Below, in pieces: positions 59,649 through 64,000 of a stretch of 64,000 bases of DNA. Below the pieces are notes generated by a model. It was not told where the DNA came from, searched no databases, and saw nothing but the letters and a program-made list of their open reading frames with translations. Within the stretch, counting starts at the first letter, position 1. The number at the start of each line of letters is the position of its first letter. This DNA is from Streptomyces halobius (GTDB lineage: Bacteria; Actinomycetota; Actinomycetes; Streptomycetales; Streptomycetaceae). Location of the stretch: NCBI RefSeq assembly GCF_023277745.1, contig NZ_CP086322.1:8556001-8620000 (forward strand), written 5' to 3'. A program made the translations under genes and the position numbers.

Positions 59649-61039
59649 AGGCGTCCAGGGCGGTCGCCTCGTTCGACTCGGCCACCGGGATGCTGCGTGC
59701 CCTGTCCCGCTTCCTCGCCGGCCGGGACATCCCGGCCCTCGGCCAGGTCCCCGCCGCCCTGGAGGCACCGCTTTCCGGCCTGCTCGGCGTCGTCAACCGG
59801 CTGCCGGACGCGGCCCGGGAGCGGATCTACGCGGCGGGCGGCTGGGCCGAGGCGACACCGCTGCGGCGCGCCGGAGAGGTGCGGGCGGAGGCACTCGCCG
59901 CGTGGGTCACCGGTCACTACCCCCGGCGCCGCTATCCGGTGATCTTCGTCGGGTCCGCCAACGGCGCCCTGGTCCATCTGGCCGCGGCGCTGGACGCGGC
60001 GTGGCTGCCGCAGACGCTGCTGCTGCCCGTCCGCCGCCGCGGGGTCGCCCCGGACGACCCGCGCGGCGATCTGCACGCGGTCCGTGACGCGGGCCGGGCA
60101 CTGCTCGCCGCCAACCCCGGCCTCGTACTGCACCACATGCACGATCCCAACCAGGACCGGCTCATGATCGCCGGAATGACGTACTTCCGCGTCAAATGGC
60201 ACCGGCTGCCCGCGGCCTACCGCCGGTTCATCCACGACCACCTGGCCCCCGGCGGCACCCTCGTCGCCGTCGACTGCACACTGCGCTGGCCCACCACCGA
60301 CGTCGCCGACCGGTACGTGTTCCAGTTCGGAGCGCTGGGCGACGCCGCGCCCGAGGAATACCACCGGGGCGGCCCGCGGGTCGCCGACCTGCTCGCCCGC
60401 CACGGCTCCTCGGTGCGCCGCTGGGACCCGCCCGCCCCGAACGGCGAGAGTCCGGAGGCGGAATGGGGCCTGCACCCCGCGCTCCTCGCCGACGTCTCCG
60501 CCTTCGCCGCACAGCACCGGCTCACCCTGGACGTGCTGCGCTTCGACACTCCGCAACGGCTCAGCCCCGCCGTCGCCGGCCTCTACCGCTCCTGGTACGC
60601 CGACCGCGGTCTGCCCGCCGACCGCCTCCTGGTCGAGTCGTTCCTGCTGCTCGACCCCTGGCAGGCGCTGCGCACCGGCTCGGTGCCGTACTGGTCCGTC
60701 TTCGGCACCGAGACCTTCCGCGCCGGTCTGGAGGCGTATCTGGACAGCACCGATCCGTACGACGAGATCCGGGTCCTGCTGTTCAACCACGGCACCGCGT
60801 CCATCGGCCTGGCCGGCGCGGCGGACTGGCGGCGCACCGCCGCCCGCGCCCGCGAGATCGGCGTACTGACCGGCGCGGACGCCACCGCATACCCGCGTGA
60901 CTTCGCCGGCCTGGTCCGGGCGCACCGGGAGCTGGGCAAGATCCGTACCCGCTATCCGCTGCCACTGCCGCCGCTGCACGCCGCCTATGCCGCCACGGCT
61001 CTCACCGGCCATGACGGGATCGTCTGGCGGCGGTGGTAG
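59645..61039 (+). CDS. Unknown 464-residue protein coupled to the alpha/beta hydrolase
   Basis: Begins with GTG overlapping the hydrolase stop. No signal peptide. Segments HYPRRRYPVIFVGSANGALV and RFIHDHLAPGGTLVAVDCTL look like Rossmann-type strands (the latter like a methyltransferase 'PGGxLxxxD' loop), and the C-terminal half (FGTETFRAGLEAYL and VLLFNHGTASIG) is distinct. I do not recognise a family. The coupling implies joint action with the hydrolase, perhaps in a small metabolic or lipid pathway. Confidence 0.6.
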   Translation: MKASRAVASFDSATGMLRALSRFLAGRDIPALGQVPAALEAPLSGLLGVVNRLPDAARERIYAAGGWAEATPLRRAGEVRAEALAAWVTGHYPRRRYPVIFVGSANGALVHLAAALDAAWLPQTLLLPVRRRGVAPDDPRGDLHAVRDAGRALLAANPGLVLHHMHDPNQDRLMIAGMTYFRVKWHRLPAAYRRFIHDHLAPGGTLVAVDCTLRWPTTDVADRYVFQFGALGDAAPEEYHRGGPRVADLLARHGSSVRRWDPPAPNGESPEAEWGLHPALLADVSAFAAQHRLTLDVLRFDTPQRLSPAVAGLYRSWYADRGLPADRLLVESFLLLDPWQALRTGSVPYWSVFGTETFRAGLEAYLDSTDPYDEIRVLLFNHGTASIGLAGAADWRRTAARAREIGVLTGADATAYPRDFAGLVRAHRELGKIRTRYPLPLPPLHAAYAATALTGHDGIVWRRW

Positions 61040-61097
61040 GCCGATGTCCCGTCAAGGGTGCTGGCAGCACAGCGAAAGGGGTAATAGCGTCACGCTC

Positions 61098-61472
61098 ATG
61101 ACCGACGACCAGTTCCCCGACATGCCCGCCGACTCGCTCGCGAAGAGCGAGGACCCGGAGGCGGCAGTCATCCGGCAGTCTCTCCTTCCCGACGCCGTGC
61201 GGAGCGGCGAAAACCTGGTGATGTTCTTGCGCAAGCGTCTTGCGGACGAGGCAACCGCCCTCCGTGAGGCTCTTGCGAAGGGCGCACCCCATGCCTCCGT
61301 GCGCGGCCTTGAGGACATTCAGGCCAAGCTGTATGTGCTGGACGAAGTCGAGTCGGCCGCGCTCGCGAGAGACAGGTCACCGGCCTATATGAAGGGGCTG
61401 ATGTACGCCGTGCGGCAACTGGGAGCCGTGTACTCCGATCATCCGGACTACAAGGCGAATTGGCGCCCCTGA
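61098..61472 (+). CDS. DUF6221-like protein
   Basis: A 124-residue, soluble helical protein. The ATG is preceded by a purine-rich AAAGGGG about 20 bases away, so the ribosome binding site is weak. Central helices (ENLVMFLRKRLADEATALRE) and the ending YSDHPDYKANWRP fit the DUF6221 pattern common in actinobacteria. Function is unknown. A hairpin shared with the opposing gene follows directly. Confidence 0.6.
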   Translation: MTDDQFPDMPADSLAKSEDPEAAVIRQSLLPDAVRSGENLVMFLRKRLADEATALREALAKGAPHASVRGLEDIQAKLYVLDEVESAALARDRSPAYMKGLMYAVRQLGAVYSDHPDYKANWRP

Positions 61473-61522
61473 CGGCCCGGTGCGGGCCGCCGCCCGGCCG
61501 GGCCGGGTTCCGTGCCGTCAGG
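61468..61522. terminator. Bidirectional terminator between convergent genes
   Basis: CCTGACGGC and GCCGTCAGG arms, with further GC-rich pairing between, contain the stop codons of both convergent genes. Confidence 0.6.
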
Positions 61523-62087
61523 CTGCCCGTTTGCGTTTCCGTAGGACGTCGACGAACCGGTCGCCGGTGGCGCCTGCGTCCTTACGGATTCTCGCCAGTG
61601 CCTCGCCGAACTCCTCCGGGCCGGCGGCACGCAGCGCCAGCTGGGAGGCGTACGACTTCACGGGCTTGAGCCAGACCGGGAAGTGTGTCCCGCGCGGCGG
61701 GGCGTCCGTCACGTCCGGGTCGATCAGCGCGAACCAGGGCATCCCGTCGATCACCTTGCGCTGCTCGATTGGGCTCCAGTACTTGTGCTCGCACTTCAGT
61801 ACGGCCTCCAGGCTCGGCCGGCGCAAGCCGTGCCGCGCGCACAGCACCGGCACCATCATGCTGGCCGGAAGGTCCCGGTACGCGACGATCGCGTCGGGCT
61901 CGGCGTCCGCGGCGGCAAGGGCCCGCTCGGCCCGCATGAGCAACTCGGGTACTGGTGTCCCGGCATCCGGCAGCTCGGCCCGGGTGAGGAGACCGTGGAG
62001 CCGGTACTCCTCGGCGTTCGGGATCTTCCGGAGCGTCGCCGGGTTCTTGTCGTCGAGCCCGAGGACGAAGATGTGTGAGCTCGCCAT
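61518..62087 (-). pseudogene. ATP-grasp-type gene, 3' truncated
   Basis: From the ATG at 62087 the frame reads SHIFVLGLDDKN, HGLLTRAELP, AYRDLPASMMVP, EAVLKCEHKYWS and WLKPVKSYASQLAL, matching the first 170 or so residues of carboxylase-like ATP-grasp proteins (normally around 400 residues). It then ends with KDAGATGDRFVDVLRKRKRAA, unrelated to the expected metal-binding domain. The ATP-binding lid and catalytic domain are thus missing, so it is probably inactive. Confidence 0.6.
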
Positions 62088-62176
62088 GGAGACCGAGTAG
62101 CCGCGACGTGCGGCCCCGAAACCCCGCACTGCGCGTGGGCGTGATTCGGCCGGCCGGGCCAGGGGTACCCGGGGCC

Positions 62177-62941
62177 ATGCCCGAGCTGCCTGACGTCGAG
62201 GGATTCCGGGAAATCCTGGCCTCCTGTGCGCGCGGCCGCCGGATCAAGCGGGTCGAAGTCATGGACGCCGACGTGTTGCACGGAGCGGGCGCCCGGAGGC
62301 TGGCCCGTGAGCTGACCGGCCGCCGCCTCGCCGAGCCGGAGCGGCACGGCAAGTGGCTGCTCGTCCGCACCGACGGTCCCACCGTGCTCCTTCACTTCGG
62401 CATGACCGGTCTGCTGCTCTGCTGCGACGCCGACGAGCCGCGCCACCGGCACGACCGGGTCGTTCTCACCGTCGACGGCCACGAGCTCCGCTACCGCGAT
62501 CAGCGCAAGCTGCGCGGCCTGTGGCCCGACGATCCCGACCGCGTACTGAGCGACCAGGGCCCGGACGCGATGGACCTCGGCCTCGCGGACTTCAGGGAGC
62601 TGCTCTCAGCCCGGCGGGGCGGGCTGAAGTCGGCGCTGATGAACCAGTCGCTGCTCGCCGGGCTCGGCAACCTGACCGCCGACGAGATCCTGTGGCGAGC
62701 CCGGCTGCGCCCCTCCCGTGCCGCTTCCGGGCTCACCGGCGAGGAGGTGCGGCGCCTGCACGCACGGCTGCGCAGCGTCCTGCGCTCCTCGATACGCGTC
62801 GGCCAGATCCCGCCGAGGCCCAGCTGGCTGACCGGGCACCGCGACGACGCGGACCCGCACTGCCCGCGCTGCGACGGCCGGCTGCGCCGCGACCGCATCG
62901 CCGGCCGCACGGCGGTGTGGTGCCCGGCGTGCCAGCGCTGA
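62177..62941 (+). CDS. Fpg/Nei-family DNA glycosylase
   Basis: A 254-residue base-excision repair enzyme. The ATG encodes MPELPDVE, so the catalytic N-terminal Pro (after Met removal) and Glu are present. A Lys in GKWLLV, the helix-two-turn-helix segment (NQSLLAGLGNLTADEILW) and the C-terminal zinc finger (CPRC ... CPAC) complete the family. It would remove oxidised bases and nick the abasic site. Whether it is Fpg or Nei is not clear. Intact and independent of its decayed neighbour. Confidence 0.9.
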   Translation: MPELPDVEGFREILASCARGRRIKRVEVMDADVLHGAGARRLARELTGRRLAEPERHGKWLLVRTDGPTVLLHFGMTGLLLCCDADEPRHRHDRVVLTVDGHELRYRDQRKLRGLWPDDPDRVLSDQGPDAMDLGLADFRELLSARRGGLKSALMNQSLLAGLGNLTADEILWRARLRPSRAASGLTGEEVRRLHARLRSVLRSSIRVGQIPPRPSWLTGHRDDADPHCPRCDGRLRRDRIAGRTAVWCPACQR

Positions 62942-63142
62942 ACACGCATGGGCGGAGCGGTGGCGCGCTGCTCCACTTCAGTGACCGGTGACCGGTGCCC
63001 CATGGCCGGGCCTCCCCGGGCGGCGGGCGACCGGAAGTACCGACCACAGGTCCGGCAGGCACGGTCAGGCTCAGGTCAGGGCGCGCGTCCGCCGCGACGT
63101 GCACCGGTCCTGTCGTTCAGTCGGTCCTGTCGTTCTCCGGTC

Positions 63143-64000
63143 TCACCCGTGGGGTGCGCTGCCGCCGGTTGTGCCCGCGCCGGGGCCAGCGGACGCGCCC
63201 TCGCCGGGCGCCACGGCGTCCGCGCCGACCACCCCGAGGGCGACCTTGGTCCAGCCGTGCTCCCGGCGGTCGAACGACCGGTAGGCGCTGAGGGCGTCCT
63301 CCGTCGCCGACCAACGGGTGACCAGCGGCAGCGGGTCGAGCTCCCCCGAGGCCACCTTGGCGACGAGGCCGGGGATGTAGCGGCGGTGGTTGCAGTTGCC
63401 CATATGGAGCGTGAGGTTCTTCTGCATGGCCTCGCCGATGGGGAACCGGTCCGCCTGCGGCGGGTAGACGCCGACGATCCCGATCGTGCCGGCCTTGGCG
63501 GCCAGCTGGACGGACCAACGGGCGGCCAAGCTGGGCGCGTTGCCCGGCTGCCAGTCGGCGTCGGCGGGGGGACGGTGTCCGGCGGCGATCTCGTCGCGTT
63601 CACGGTCGAACCGCTCCTCCTGACCGGCAAGCGCCCGGGCGGCGGGCCCGCCCGCGGGCCGCTCGGCGTCCACGCCGACCGCCTCGATGACCCGGTCCAC
63701 GCCGATGCCGCCGGTGAGCTCAAGCACAGCCTCGACGGGGTCCTCGGCCTGGAAGTCGATGATCTCGGCGTGCTGATCGCGGGCGAGGTCCAGCCGGTCC
63801 TGGACGCCGTCGACGACGATGATGCGGCCCCCGCCCTGGGACCGGGCGGCGGCGATGGCGCACTGGCCCACCGGGCCCGCGCCCAGGACGGCGACCGTGT
63901 CTCCCGGACTGACCTCGGCGAGCTTCGCGCCGAACCAGCCGGTGGGGAAGATGTCCGAGAGCAGGATCGCCTGGGCGTCGTCCACGGTGTCGGGCAGCGG
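63143..64000 (-). CDS. Zinc-type alcohol/formaldehyde dehydrogenase, 5' end beyond the window
   Basis: Minus-strand gene running off the right edge; about 285 residues are seen. VAVLGAGPVGQCAIAAARSQG is the NAD(P)-binding Rossmann loop, followed by IIVVDGVQDRLDLAR. The long insertion (VDAERPAGGPAA ... NAPSLAARW) and KAGTIGIVGVYPPQADRFP are typical of glutathione-independent formaldehyde dehydrogenase-like enzymes. The N-terminal zinc ligands lie outside the window. The C-terminus is Ala/Gly-rich and longer than usual. Confidence 0.82.
   Translation of the reverse strand, partial: PLPDTVDDAQAILLSDIFPTGWFGAKLAEVSPGDTVAVLGAGPVGQCAIAAARSQGGGRIIVVDGVQDRLDLARDQHAEIIDFQAEDPVEAVLELTGGIGVDRVIEAVGVDAERPAGGPAARALAGQEERFDRERDEIAAGHRPPADADWQPGNAPSLAARWSVQLAAKAGTIGIVGVYPPQADRFPIGEAMQKNLTLHMGNCNHRRYIPGLVAKVASGELDPLPLVTRWSATEDALSAYRSFDRREHGWTKVALGVVGADAVAPGEGASAGPGAGTTGGSAPHG

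Noticed and set aside
58200..59768. 522-codon minus-strand frame opposite the alpha/beta hydrolase
   Set aside because: Shadow of a gene with a full catalytic triad.
59546..61012. 488-codon minus-strand frame opposite the 464-residue protein
   Set aside because: The plus frame has the GTGA coupling and better composition.
1..64000. CRISPR array, rRNA, tRNA or prophage
   Set aside because: I saw no regularly spaced repeats, no rRNA signature, no convincing tRNA cloverleaf and no phage structural genes other than the HK97-fold encapsulin, which lacks phage neighbours.

Overview
The window looks like a Streptomyces (or very close actinomycete) chromosome: very high GC, frequent GTG starts, GTGA and TGATG gene overlaps, Tat and lipoprotein signals, WXG/T7SS-type genes, a CDGSH protein, an encapsulin and typical Streptomyces IS families. 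It reads as an accessory, IS-rich stretch (probably chromosome arm or a genomic island), with many truncated or fused genes. All calls come from reading the sequence; no database search was run.

Layout. 1-5 kb: DUF302 lipoprotein plus membrane protein, a MerR-type remnant, a lone organomercurial lyase (merB), a flavin-reductase-like protein and a Tat-exported EEP-fold hydrolase. 5-8.3 kb: a DUF2277 gene that has lost its start, then an IS630 element with perfect TIRs that is split by an IS110 element. 8.4-19.8 kb (minus): a secreted LamG/DNRLRE protein, a giant RHS/YD-repeat polymorphic toxin and its probable immunity gene. 20-31 kb: a nested mobile-element stack. An IS5 element abuts an IS701-family element with about 94-bp inverted ends. 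The IS701 transposase gene is interrupted by a group II intron, which itself contains two further group II introns (three reverse transcriptases in all), and then by an ISAzo13-family element. 31-36 kb (minus): an exported ALF-repeat/HINT polymorphic toxin with a TreTu-like tip, its TriTu-like immunity gene and a further small gene. 36-41 kb: three secreted paralogues derived from a trypsin-like fold, of which the largest is a pseudoprotease with lectin and FG-GAP repeats, then a lipoprotein. 41-42.8 kb: a chimeric pseudogene (aminoglycoside phosphotransferase, reverse-transcriptase fragment, transposase fragment). 42.9-45.9 kb: a T7SS/WXG-type operon. 46-51.8 kb: decayed genes (DUF6461-like, sigma factor, P450/methyltransferase chimera, HAD hydrolase) around a CDGSH protein and an intact PAP2-diacylglycerol kinase fusion.

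52.2-54 kb (minus) holds what I consider the most novel system: a two-gene operon of a family-1 encapsulin shell protein preceded by a 280-aa glycine-rich protein. That protein ends in a canonical-looking encapsulin targeting peptide and carries a second targeting-peptide-like motif at the end of an internal duplicated module. It looks like an unusual encapsulin cargo.

54-64 kb: a decayed IS21 element, a second EEP hydrolase coupled to a helical protein, small hypotheticals, an alpha/beta hydrolase translationally coupled to an unknown 464-aa protein, a DUF6221-like protein, a truncated ATP-grasp gene, an Fpg/Nei glycosylase, and a zinc-type alcohol dehydrogenase running off the right edge.
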